From: Lonicera japonica
Taxonomy: Eukaryota; Streptophyta; Magnoliopsida; Dipsacales; Caprifoliaceae
NCBI GenBank assembly: GCA_021464415.1
Contig: JAKCWG010000884.1
Coordinates: forward strand, 124,001-188,000
DNA length: 64,000 nt
Direction of reading: 5' to 3'
The notes under the pieces are model-generated. The model was not told where the DNA came from. It saw only the letters and a list, made by a program, of their open reading frames with translations, and ran no database searches. Made by a program: the position numbers and the translations under genes. Positions 10,870-22,686 of the stretch are shown here, piece by piece. How positions within the stretch are numbered: position 1 is the first letter of the stretch; every line of letters starts with the position of its first letter.

Positions 10870-11932
10870 ACAAAAAAATTCGTCACCTAAATTACGCTTT
10901 TTGTCACAAAATACCTTTGCTGACAAAAAGATTTTCGTCACAGGATCGTCACCTATTCCGCGTCACTAAATGTTCTGCTTGACAAAAAAGTGGTTTGTCA
11001 CATAATCACTAGATTAAGTGACAAAAAATGAATTTTGTCACAAATAAGTAAGCATTTTCTAGCACAAAATTTTTAATTAATTGTTAAACATTTTTGTCAC
11101 CCATTAACAAATTTTGTCACAAAATCCCTATAGTACATGACAAAAAGGAATTTGGTCACGAATGAATAGGCATTTGTGCCAAAATATTTTGTCAGAATTA
11201 ACTGTTAATATTTTGTCATTAATACTATATTTCTCTAATCCTTGCTATTATAGAGAAATCTTCCTTGCTATTATATTCACCACAATTAATTGAGAAAATT
11301 TTGAGATTAAGATGAATGCTCTACTCATAATTGATTGAGATTCAGATTGATTGAACAAATTTCGATAGCAATTGTGACTGAGGTGAATTTGATTCTAATA
11401 TGAACAAAACGATGAAGAAAATCAAGCTAGGGCATTGTGATTCAATGAAGAAGAGAAGGAAACACTAAATTAGGGCATTACGATTCCGATTTGATTGAAT
11501 TGGAGAAGAAACTAAGCAATTTGAGTGCGAGATTCAAATCTTGAAGTGGAGAAGAAGCGATTTGATTTAATGCTTATTTCTCCTGTGTGTATTGTACGGT
11601 ACGATGGATACAATGTGTGGGATAAAGGAAGATACATTGTGTAAAATTTATGACTAATTAGGATTTTGTTACCTATAAACCCCAAATTTTGTGACAAAAC
11701 CAATTTAGTTTTGTCACTAAAAAGTGGTCCCTATAATTTTTTTCTATGGTAATTAGGAGAAGTATATTTTTTTGGATGATTTGGTGACCAAGTTTTCTGG
11801 TAGGTCACGAATGGCAAGGCTATGGTATATTAACTCACAAATATGAAAAATTGTCACAAATAGTTTATTTTTAATGACAAAAACAAAATTTTCACTAAAA
11901 TTTTTTCACTAATTATATAACTTGTTGTAGTG
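10870..11932. mobile_element. Non-autonomous CACTA-like element (GTGACAAA/TTTGTCAC subterminal repeats)
   Basis: Both ends are packed with short inverted words: gtgacaaaa and ttttgtcac, in alternating orientation (10872-11220 and 11690-11905). A unique AT-rich centre lies at 11230-11690. The right end reads CTTGTTGTAGTG (11921-11932), i.e. CACTACAACAAG on the other strand, a typical CACTA terminus, followed by ata as a possible 3-bp TSD. The left terminus is not recognisable, so the element is probably truncated there. No coding capacity. Confidence 0.7.
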
Positions 11933-14900
11933 ATATACATTTATTTATACTTGTCATATGGTAGATTAGTACTTTCCATTTGTCAAATTGGACATGCATA
12001 TATGGACTACGATACTGGTAGTAATCATGGATTGTGATGCCCTGAATCTCGTTATGAGATTTTCACCTCCGGGACCTGGTTAATCATAGATGCCGTGCGC
12101 GATGGCGGATTTAAAATATAAAAAATCACAACTTTCTAAAAACTTTTCTTAACTACAATGTGATCTTGTTTAAAAGCTCATTTTACAAAATCTCGGCATG
12201 TGGAGTTTATTTAATTAATAAACTGGCCTGTAGGGAACAAAGCCAAATACTTACAAGCCAACATAATCAAACCACACTTCAAATCCAACCCCACATAACT
12301 GAAAACCATTTACACAACCTTTCCGAAAATATATGTTTACAATAAATACAATTTAAATGTCAAATCCAAAATTTATACACAGTATAGCAAAGTCCAACAC
12401 CAAACGGTTAATAAAACATAGTCTTGTTCTTATAGGACTAGACACGGTCTTGTGGACATCAGAGGCTTCTATACACGTACATCACACGCCGCCCGTGATG
12501 TTATGCCTGCAAAACTGTTAGAAGACGGGATGAGCCAAATTCAGGCTCAGTTGGAATTATATAGGTTTTGTATAGAAAATACTTTACTTTAATGTAATAG
12601 TTTGACAACACGCAATGCAATGCAAACCAGAGTGCATGCAAACCCCACTAGAATTCCTATCATCGCCGCAGGAAGCTATCTACCCGACTACCCGATCTCT
12701 CCAATAACTGTTCCATAAGATTAAACTCTGAGAATTCCACAACCCAAGGAGATCGATTGTCTACAGTCACCTCATATCAAGTTATAGCTTCCTAAGGTTC
12801 GACGTGCTACGGATTATCCATTCACAAGTGCAACCCCGTGCTCTACTATGCTATTTAGTCCTTATACTGTAAGACGTAATTATTAGCTAAGTATTTATTA
12901 TTTCCTCTTTAATTATAATTCATTATGGAACCTATACTTAGCCAGCTAATCGGCTTCACCTCAAGATCACCAATCTAAACTGTTATGTATGGCATACTCT
13001 CATTAGGCTATCTCGTTTGTTACGATTTCCTTTTATATTATGAGTATATTATGCATTATAATCTGGCTCGCTATTCTGTAATCCCTATGCGTCTATATAC
13101 CCATACACCATCTCTAAAGTTCAATAGTTATTACTTCTTTCCACTTTATATATATCAATACATTATGGAAGGCTCGACAGTTCTCTATGTGTACCCTGTT
13201 CTGTCTAGATGTGCCCGAATAAGTCTTTACATTATTTACATCATAGCCGAGGCAACATATACAAATCAATATGAGACAAGATACAATACAATAATAATAA
13301 CAACATAATCAAATTCTCACAGCAACTCTCGTATCACGTCTCCAATATAATGCCTCAGTTTCACCCCACGATCAGTACATCCAGGCCCAGAACAACGGAT
13401 CCCGAAGGGTCTAAGGTTCTTATCCATATCTCCTTCGAGTGGAGAGTGGCTCAATGACTTTTTTCTATAAGTAAATCATTCGAAGATAACCCTCAAGACA
13501 TTTTTTCGGGAATAACACTCTGAATAGTTAACAAGGAGAGCGCCTCATACAAACCACACCAACTCTCTGGAAAGAACTACACCAGGCGATACCCTAGCAG
13601 GGTAGTGACCATTAGTAGCCCAACTACTTTCAGAAAAACTTAACATTGGGAAAGTAGTGGCATACGGGACCTGCTCCACTGCTAGGGAAACTCATTTAAC
13701 CCAGAATACATAGTCATGTGGGAAGGTAAGATACATAGAGTGAGCTCTCCTTTGTGGGCAACCACAACAACCGGAGGAGTCACCGAATTCATTTTTCCCG
13801 TGCACGGTTTAAGGATTTTCATCCATGAGTGGCAAATAGGCGGCCCCGTCTTCGAGTCACGGGGAGCTACCCGATGCTCTGTAAATCATATCCAGTCCAT
13901 ACGTGTGATCACAACAATAGGAATATATCGATTCCTCATTCAAGAGCATATATAATCATCAAATCATCCATCACCCGTATGGCTAACAATATATATACAA
14001 TCACACAATCATCATCATTATAGTCATTGTTCACTCATCATTAACACAAGTGTCGTCATCACGCTTATAATCCGTATGCCCATCATCTAGTCACTTTCAC
14101 TTAATATGGCAATTCTCACAATTATGTATCCAATATCATATCATTGCCCAATATTACTCGTAAGCATTAGTATCATTAATTATATAACGCTATGATACTA
14201 TAGTGATCTTACGTCTCATTATCATTGTTATTGATCCAATTACCCGAAACCTTATCGTTTAACTAATGATTCCCATTATTCGACCAATTGACTCATTATC
14301 AATATATTACATCTCATTATGTGTCATATGTATCAAACTATGGCTATAAGTGTTTTATGTAGTTCCCAAGCCTCGTTGCCCAACTAAGCATTAATTATCG
14401 TGCTTCTAGTTCAACAAGTGTACATATGACTCTTCCTAGCCACATACAATTCTAATCAAGGCATCCTATGCTCCATCAAGAATATTTACTACATCACTAG
14501 ATAGTATCTATGTCATATCCTTATTACTAGTGCCTACCATACATCATACAAGGCTCTAAACTCAAGGAATGTTGCGCTTCATTACGCCTTAACGGGTTCT
14601 CGGTTCAACACACATGGATAGAGTTCAACACTCTCAACTATATACGTATACTTGCATATCTGTTCCATATAATCCATAATCAACTATGATTCAAGCATTA
14701 ATCCCGATATCCTCTCTAACCTAGTTCATTCTCTTAGTTACAATGAGGATACAATGTGTACGTGAGAAAACAAGGCTCACAACATGCTAATAAGTGATGA
14801 TACATGACATCTAAGTGATAATCTATCAATTTTAGTTTTGATGAAAATCCCCAATTTGAATTCAAAACTCTAATTCAACGAGTAATAATGTGAAATCAAG

Positions 14901-15222
14901 GGTTTAGTACTAGTGTTCCCACCTTAGAGAAGCAAGATTGAGGAGTTGAGGAAGTGTAGACGTCGTCTAGCCAAAACCCTAGCTCGCCTCCAAGTTCCAC
15001 GCTTGAAGACGAAGGTGGAAGATGATGAATAGTGAAGGAGGAAATGATTTGAGGCTCCAATCTTGTATGAGGATGAAGAAACCTCAAGAATCTCCCACTC
15101 TCTCTCTCTACAACTCTATAGAGTGTGGTGTATGTGTATGGCTCGAAAATAAGGAGTGGTGGGTGTTAAATGGCTAAAATATGGGATTAAAACACTTAAA
15201 AACATGCCATGCCTGAATCATG

Positions 15223-15344
15223 TGTTAGAGTGATATACTAAAAGCCATAATTTTCTTGTTGGTTTGGATATGTTATAAAGTTTGTTTTGCTATTTTAATG
15301 AGAATCTGTATGGGCAATGGTTGCATTATATTATTTATTTAAAT
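15223..15344 (+). repeat. 5' LTR of Copia-A, only first 122 bp recognisable
   Basis: It matches the start of the 3' LTR (20746-20867) almost base for base up to tttaaatattg, then diverges abruptly. The remaining 1.35 kb found in the 3' LTR are absent at this end, and no tRNA-Met type primer site is visible after it. Confidence 0.8.
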
Positions 15345-17063
15345 ATTGATACTGCGTACGGATTGAACTAGCCATGTTGTCTAGTTAAATCTATTAATGC
15401 ATGTTATTGTTGGATAAAACGTAGAACTCGCTAACCTTTGTTTTGCAGTGTTCTTGTCCCGCTATTATGGTCACATAATTATGTTTTATGTGATTGGATC
15501 CCACGATTTTTTTATTCGTGGTTAATTTTAATGTGCATGATGATTTGGGTTTTATTCTTGGTTGTAAATTAAATTTAGATCAGATTTGTGAACTCCTAAA
15601 AAGGAGGCATAGGATCTATGTAATTTTATTTACAGTTTAGATATAATAGTTTATGTGTGAACTCCTTAAATGGAGGTATAGGACCTTTGTATCTAAGATT
15701 GCAGTTTCTTTAACGAAGAACGTTGAAGAAGGCGTTTCCACCAAGGTTGATTCCCGACATAGTCAGTGAAGTGACGACGTAGGTCGTGACAGGTTTTTCA
15801 ACAGACTAGGGATGATGAAGCTGGACCATAATAGCAGGGATTTAATTATTCTTATTATTGAATGGTTTAATGCTTGTGTGATTGTGTGTTGGTCATATGT
15901 GTTTAATTATTAGGTTTCCTTATAATTTTGGACAACATAGTTACATGACCATATTTAGATCACCTTTTATTTTATGTTTACTTCTTGTCAAATTAAAAAA
16001 GGGTATATAAATATAAATTTTGCGTAATTGAAAAATATAAGTTTTTTTTAAAAACAAAAAGCAGCAAAATAATTTTATTACACATGTCTTTTATATTTCA
16101 TACCCTTGTATTTTAGTTGACTAGAATTTAATATAAAATTTTCTTAACCCTCAGAAAATAATGTTTTAAATACTAAGTGGGTGAGGGATTTTTTCACATA
16201 AAAATCCCACGGTCTCCATCATTGGTTTGTAGATGATGTAATTTATTCTTCGTGTGTGTTATAGTGCTCACCTCCATATCGGAAAGAATAGATTGCGGAA
16301 TCATTGTACAAATTTCACTGACTGATAATTTTAAATGATGTGATTTATTTTTCGTGTGGGTTTTAGTGCTCACCTCCATATCGGAGAGAATAAATTTCGG
16401 AATCATTGGACTAAATTAAATGATGGTATACACTTAGATATAAATAATAGTATGCTCTCCAACTAAGTCTCTACTATTATTTGTAGGACCAAAGGAAGTC
16501 GGCTATTTAAATTTTACTTGACAATAAAGGATTGTCTAAGATAGTATTTATTGCTTGACGATAAAGGATTGTCTAGATAGTAAAATTTAATAGGTTTACA
16601 TCTGTCTAAGAAATAATGAATAATAGATGACCTCATTAACGGGGCATATTGTTCAAAGTCTTAGGCTGCTGGCGAACGCTTTTTGAAATGGTAGAGGGTA
16701 CCATATTTAAAATATGTGTTCAAAGTTATTATTGTCCATCATAATTTGTATGTGATTCTCAAGTTTTAAAATGGCAAACTCTTTCAATCCACTTTTAATC
16801 ATTCTCAACTAAAACAAATTGATTGGACCTAATTATATTGACTAAAAAAGGGAACTTGAACATTGTGCTTACTGTTAAAGAGTACAAGTTTGTGCTCACC
16901 GACTCTTTTTCAGCAGAACCTGGTAAGGGGGCGACCGATTAGGAAACCCAGGCTTGCCGGAGGTGAAAAAAGACTGATGAGATGGCGTGGTTTTACATTC
17001 TGGCATTTTTGTCAAATGTGCTACAGCATTAGCATTAGTCTTTTGCCACCGCCTACGACATAA
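15345..17063 (+). other. Copia-A leader region with local duplications
   Basis: No gene is supported. Three local duplications are visible: tgtgaactcctaaaaaggagg... near 15587 and tgtgaactccttaaatggagg... near 15655; a segment with gtgctcacctccatatcgga at 16265 and 16367 (period about 102); and gacaataaaggattgtct / gacgataaaggattgtct near 16520 and 16557. The rest is AT-rich. Confidence 0.55.
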
Positions 17064-17545
17064 TGTTGAACCTCAAAGATATTTTTGGGGATCAGGATCA
17101 TGTCGCAAGGTAGGTTTTGACAAAATGCCTCATGAACACGACTATTACTGAAGGAACCCGAGTTAAAGATCTTGTTTTGAGGATGATCAGTCTTCTGAAT
17201 GAACTAAGAGATCTTTGGAGTTGAAATCGATGGGGAAACTCAGGTCGATATCATTCTCCAGTTGCTGCTAGATTTATTTAAGAGATTCTGACATAATTAC
17301 AACATGAATTAGCTTTATTCGTTGTTGGAACTTCTTAAAGAATTCTAAGTAGTTGAGGAACTCCTTGGTAAGATGGCTAGTACTCGAGTGGCTGAGAAAG
17401 CTTCAACTTCTATGCCCAAAAGCAAGAAACGAAGAAGAAGAATGCATAAGTTGCAGTCCCACAAGGAGCAGTGCGTGCAGCAGTCACTGAACCTCTAGGA
17501 GGAGTGAAAAAGCCTATGGGCTAATGTTTTCACTGTCAGTAGAAA
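17064..17545 (+). pseudogene. gag: Copia-A gag remnant
   Basis: Fragments of a Copia Gag can be read in shifting frames. The clearest is at about 17165-17210 (VKDLVLRMISLLNEL), a segment typical of plant Copia Gag upstream of the zinc knuckle. A knuckle remnant at about 17525-17570 keeps a Cys-His-Cys order followed by HLKKDC. Several frame changes and stops are present. Confidence 0.6.
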
Positions 17546-17945
17546 GTGCATTTAAAGAAAGATTGTCCCTGTTTCCTAAACCGTTATAACAACATATGTA
17601 AATTTCATCTATTTGTTATTGTATATTGTTTAGTGGTCCGATCTACCAGTACCTGGTGTGTAGATTCGGGAGCCACTAATCATGTCTGCAATACTTTGCA
17701 GGGGTTCCAGGAAACCAGACAACTTAAAAATAGAGAAAATTTACATATGGGAAGCTACAAATGTGGTAACAGTTGCAGTAGAAGATATTTATCTTCAGTC
17801 TAGTCAGAATAGGATATTAATGGTTAAGGAATGTCTATATGTATCTTCCATTAGAAGGAATTTGATTTCTATTTCTAGATTGGTTGAGGACAAATATTTT
17901 GTTTATTTTAATGATAAATCAGTTATCATTAGAAAAAATAAATAG
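17546..17945 (+). pseudogene. Copia-A aspartic protease remnant
   Basis: The active-site segment WCVDSGATNHVC (about 17658-17693) holds the D-S-G-A motif of Copia proteases. The frame changes near 17740; the continuation (ECLYVSSIRRNLISISRLVE, about 17829-17888) matches the protease C-terminal region. It precedes integrase as expected in Ty1/Copia. Confidence 0.75.
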
Positions 17946-18067
17946 TTTGTTTGTTCTAGTACATTAGTGATTGATCTTTACATTATTAATCCTGACTTGT
18001 CAGTACTACAACTGAGTGAATTGAATAGCATTAATAGTTTACCAATTAAGATAAAGGAACCTTCAAA

Positions 18068-18850
18068 ATGAACCAAATGTATCTTTGGAACTTACACCTT
18101 GGTCATATTAATCTAAAAAGAATTCAAAAACTGGTTGAAAATGGACCATTAGGTTCATTGGAAGTGGAGGCACTTCCAGTTTGTGAATCCTGTTTAGAAG
18201 GTAAAATGACTAAGAGATCATTCTCGGCAAAAGGCTATAGCGCTAAAGAACAGTTAAAACTGGTTGACTCTAATTTGTATGGTCACATGAATGTCCAGAC
18301 TAGAGGAGGCTTTGAGTATTTCATCACATTAATAGATGATTATTTAAAGTATAGATACATTTACTTAATGCGACGTAAGTCTGAAATCTTTGAGAAATTC
18401 GAAGAATTCAAGACAGAAACGGAGAAGCGTCTAGGAAAATGTATCAAGTCACCACGATCAGATCGTGGTGGTGAATACCTCTTGGGATAGTTCAAGGAAT
18501 ACTTATTAGAGAATGGGATTGCATCCCAGTTGTCTGCACCGAGGATGCCACAGCATGATGGTGTAGCAGAAAGAAGGAATAAGACTCTTATAGAAATGGT
18601 AAAATCTATGACGAGTTATTCAAACTTGCCTGATTCTTTTTGGGGATATGCTTTAGAAATAGCTGTATATATTCTGAACTTGGTACCATCAAAGTCAGTA
18701 CCTACTATACCCATAGAATTGAGGACTGGGCGTAAGCCTAGTCTGCGGCATATTCGGGTATGGGGTAGTCCAGCACATGTGCTGAAAGGTAATGTGGATT
18801 TGTTGGAATCAAGAATAGAAGTGTATTTCTTTGTTACGTATCCAAAATGA
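18068..18850 (+). pseudogene. Copia-A integrase, broken
   Basis: Integrase inserts the DNA copy. The zinc-binding region has H-x3-H (HLGH) and C-x2-C (CESC). The catalytic D-D-E core is recognisable: the second Asp in SDRGGEY and the Glu in GVAERRN remain, but the first Asp position reads DSNLYG, i.e. Asn where family members have Asp. An in-frame TAG at 18488 interrupts the frame. The C-terminal part has the GRKPSLRHIRVWGSPAH segment typical of plant Copia integrases. A dead enzyme on two counts. Confidence 0.85.
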
Positions 18851-19289
18851 ATCAATGGTGGTTTATTTTATAATCCTCGAGAATTTAAGGTTATCGTTAT
18901 CAATGCCAGATTCTTAGAAGATGATTATATCATAGACCATAAGCCCAGAAGTAATGTTATTGTAGTGGAAATAAGAGGAGAGAAAAACAGGGCACAATTC
19001 GTCTATACCTTTAGTACAAAAAGAAATACCACAGTAAATGGATATCGACATTCCATTACCTAGTCGTAGTGGGAGGATTGCCGATACTTGTGCACATCTT
19101 GAACAAATCACTAATACGTAGGTTCTTGAACCAGCATAGCGTGTGGATAGTGAGTTAGTATGTTCAATATTTGCACAATGTACACAAACACAAGTAGTGC
19201 CTCGTTGTAGTGGGAGGGTTGTTCGTTAACCTGGTCGTTTTATGTTCTTGGGAGAGTCTTTTGACAAGGTCCCTGATGAATAAGAAACG

Positions 19290-20730
19290 AACCATATTTA
19301 ACTATAATGAAGTACTTCAAGATAAAGATACAGAAAATGGCAAAGGTTTATGAAATCTGAAATGGAGTCCGTGTACTCTAACAAAGTCTGGGATCTTATA
19401 AAACCACCCGAAGGGATAAAACCTATCGGATGCAAGTGGATATATAAGAGATAGAGAGGATTAGACAGGCTTAAATCAAGGCTTGTTGCTAAAAGGGATC
19501 ATTCAGAAAGAAGGGGATCGATTATGATGAAACCTTTTTGCCGGTAGCCATGCCAAAGTCTATTCAGATTCTCTTATCCATTGCGACTCATCTTAATTAC
19601 GAGATTTGGCAAGCGGATGTCAAGACATATTTCCTTAATAGAAGTCTTGATAAAAGCATCTATGATGCAACCAGAAGGATTCATAGCAAAGGGCCAAGAG
19701 CACATGTTGTGCAAGTTGAAGAAGCCCATTTATGGGCTTAAGTAAGTGTCTGGATCTTGGAACATCTGTTTTGACCATGAAATCAAATCTTTTGGTTTTG
19801 ATCAATGATCAGATGAGTCTTGTGTGTACAAAAGGCGCAGCCGAAGCGCGGTGGTATTCTAGGTATTGTGTGTGGATAATATCTTACTTATTGGAAGCGA
19901 TACGTGAATATTATCTTCAGTGAGGGTATGGTTAACAAGTCAGTTCGATAAGAAGGGCTTAGGAGAAGCCAGTCACATCCATGGTATTAAGCTTATGCGA
20001 GATTGGAAAAATAGGATGTTAGGCTTATCCAAAGTACTTACGTCGATACAATTCTTGGCAGAGTTAGTATACAAGATTCCAAGAAAGGGTTTCTCCCTTT
20101 TTAGGTATGGAATCACTCTATCCAAGATCAATGTCATAAGACACATGATGAGATAGAGAGGATAAGGGGAGTTCTTTATGCTTCGGTAGTGGGAAGCCTC
20201 ATGTATGCTATATTGTGTACTAGACCAGACATCTGCTTTACCGTTGGTATGCAAATATCAGTCTAATCCAGGGAAAGAGCACAAAACTGCGGTAAAACAT
20301 ATACTTAAGTACCTTAAAAGGACTCGAGTTTTTATGTTGGTTTACCACGCAAACAGTCGTACCTGTTGGATACACAGACCAGAATTTTTAGTCAAATGTT
20401 AGGTTTTTAGAAAGTCAACTTTAGGTTATGTGTTTACTCTAGGAGGTGGAGTCATTAGTTGGAGGAGTATCAAGCAGTCAGGCATTGCTGACTCCACCAT
20501 GAAAGCTGAATATGTGGCTGCTTTAAAAGCAGCTAAGGCAGCGGTTTGGCTCAGGAACTTCCATATGAATCTAGATGTGGCACCTTCAGCGTTATAAGCT
20601 ATTTCACTTTATTTTGATAATAGTGAAATGGTTGCGAACTCGAAAGAGCCGAGGATTCATTAGAAGGGAAAACACATAGAGTGTTCACGTTGAGGGAATG
20701 AGAGTGAGATGCATAGCTGCATGGCTTTGA
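19290..20730 (+). pseudogene. Copia-A reverse transcriptase and RNase H, broken
   Basis: RT traces include the Q-x-D-V-K-T-Y/A-F-L segment (about 19604-19640) in frame with SIATHLNYEIWQADVK. The catalytic box at 19869-19880 reads Cys-Val-Asp-Asn instead of Tyr-Val-Asp-Asp. RNase H follows (about 20410-20700) with [14 protein letters not shown] and [11 protein letters not shown], then a stop at 20596. Many frame changes; roughly 1.4 kb of decayed coding sequence ending just before the purine tract. Confidence 0.75.
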
Positions 20731-20745
20731 GTCTAATGGGGAGAT

Positions 20746-22217
20746 TGTTAGAGTGATATACTAAAAGCCATAATTTTCTTGTTGGTTTGGATATGTTATA
20801 AAGTTTGTTTTGCTATTTTAATGAGAATCTGTATGGGCAATTGTTGCATTATATTATTTATTTAAATATTGTGCATGTGTGTCTTTTATTCCATATAGTA
20901 GATGATTTGGTGTGTAGAGTATAGCTTACACACAGAAGATCATATCATTGGTTCTTGTGGAATATAAGTTTAATGGTTCACAATCTTAGATGGAATTGGA
21001 CACCCATCGGTAGGATTGTAGCACAAGTTTTAGTAGTTTATCTTGACTACAGAAAATGGTATAGTTTTAACTCGTTGTGCTAGTACACTTTGTGTGTATT
21101 GAATAGGACCGGTTCGGGTTAATTGTTTTTATACTGACTATATAAAACAATTTAAAATCCCATGATTATTATGATTACTTATGCTCTTAATCTTGAAATA
21201 ATTAATAGGCATATATATGTAGTGTTTGTTGTTTTGACTCATTATGAGTGAGGTTCATTTATGGATCAAATAATCTTCGTGAATTGGATGACGACACTAT
21301 ATGTATGATGAATATTAATTATTGACGGAATCCACGTCCCGGTATAGGGATTGATGATAACCCCTTGAGAAGCTTATAAGTTTTGATCATGTCAAACCCT
21401 GCAGGTGGATTATGTTAATCCAACATGTCAAATAAGTTAAGTGGTAGGCTCAAGGATTAAGAAGTCATTTAAATATAATTGTCAGTAATTTAATTGAAAT
21501 GATGGTTGTCTGTAATCTTAACGTGGGGAGAATAATAAGTATTTAATAATAAGGAGCTCGAAATATAATTTTGAGATAAGGATGGGAGTGCAATTATAAT
21601 TCTTTAGTGGTGTGAATTATAATTTATGGAAGGAACTAATTCAGAGTGGAATTAGGATTCCAACTTTCCATAGGAAGCCCAAACACTTATTTCTCCTTAA
21701 GGTCCCTATCGTAGCCTTATATATACGCCGGCCTAGTCTCTTCTCATAACATAAATAATTCTCATGAGTTAGGATTTGTTCTATTGAGAGAGGAGAAAAT
21801 CTTGGTGATACCATAGCCCACACTTGGTGCAAGATTTGATGGCGAAAGGAATACGATAGAAGATCTTTAGGTTTTTCGGCACAGCAGTCGTAAATCAATC
21901 GTAACTTTTGATCCCACCGTTGGATCGGGCTGATTTTTGGATACGTGGTTCGGAACGCAAAGTTACTATTATGGCGCGGAAAATCAGGACGATCAGAAGT
22001 CGTTTCGGTGGCGAAAAAAATTAATTTTCGCAGCCCAGCGAGAAAAAAAAATATTTGACCAAATCGCAATCTAATGCTTTCAAATCCTAGTCTCCTCATA
22101 TGGATCCTCTACATGATCCACAAAGGTGAAATCCCTTTATTCTTATAGGGTTTTAGCATAAGTTTTTTGTTCAATCTATACGCAATATCAAACGATCCTG
22201 TATTTATGTCTCCATCA
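20746..22217 (+). repeat. 3' LTR of Copia-A (1472 bp)
   Basis: It begins TGTTAGAGTGATATAC, directly after the purine tract taatggggagat, and ends ttatgtctccatca. The whole LTR matches the inverted solo copy at 35307-36749, which confirms both borders. The ORF on the reverse strand (21641-22099) is LTR sequence, not a gene. Confidence 0.92.
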
Positions 22218-22686
22218 TCATGATCGATCATGAACCCTTCTGGAACTTTTCTGGAGGACCATGATCGATCATGGAAGTCACTGCAACAGTAAATGACTTT
22301 CTAAGCCCGAAACGGACCTCAAAATGGCTGAATCTCGACTCGGCCCAAACACGAAAGTTGTAGAGGGAAAAATATTGAAGACGTGGCTGCAAATGGAGAG
22401 TTGTTTTGATATAGAATGAAAAACCTATGGCCTCTCAAAGTTGGCTAGAAATCAACGAATCACGAAAAGTCGAAACACGCGATTTACACCTCAGTTTCAA
22501 TCCGAACCACTCGGATAATGAAACCATTGCTCCCTCAAACTTAATATGTCTAAGATGATATGCTAGAAGTATAGGTTCAAGTTCAAAGGACTCGAAACCC
22601 AATGCTCACTCTCCTACGGAGATTAAGCCGTACCGGGCTTAATAGAAGGTCAATGCGGAAAAAGGAACTCGGGGTATTACATGGAT

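Larger units (their letters stand above)
15223..22217 (+). mobile_element. Copia-A: Ty1/Copia element, decayed, TSD TCATG
   Basis: The element starts TGTTAGAG (15223) and ends CTCCATCA (22217), with TCATG on both sides (15218-15222 and 22218-22222). Order: short 5' LTR remnant, leader, gag, protease, integrase, RT, RNase H, purine tract (taatggggagat, 20734-20745), 3' LTR. The order PR-INT-RT-RH defines Ty1/Copia. All coding parts carry stops or frameshifts. It interrupts the large solo LTR exactly within a CATGATCGATCATG palindrome. Confidence 0.9.
12033..22681 (-). repeat. Large Gypsy-type solo LTR (3.6 kb), split by Copia-A
   Basis: On the reverse strand it begins TGTAATACCCCG (at 22681) and ends GGGCATCACA (at 12033). 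The 5 bp on each side are identical: TGGAT at 12028-12032 and 22682-22686. Without Copia-A and one TSD copy the LTR is about 3.65 kb. Reverse-strand landmarks are a GAGA-rich leader around 15100, a block shared with 31920-32380 and 38800-39075 (contains gtggcacacgggacctactcc-like words), and the terminal segment with ttttgcagg. Very long LTRs of this size suit the chromovirus Tekay/Del type, which is an inference from size and from the gag next to the related LTR at 30475. Confidence 0.8.
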
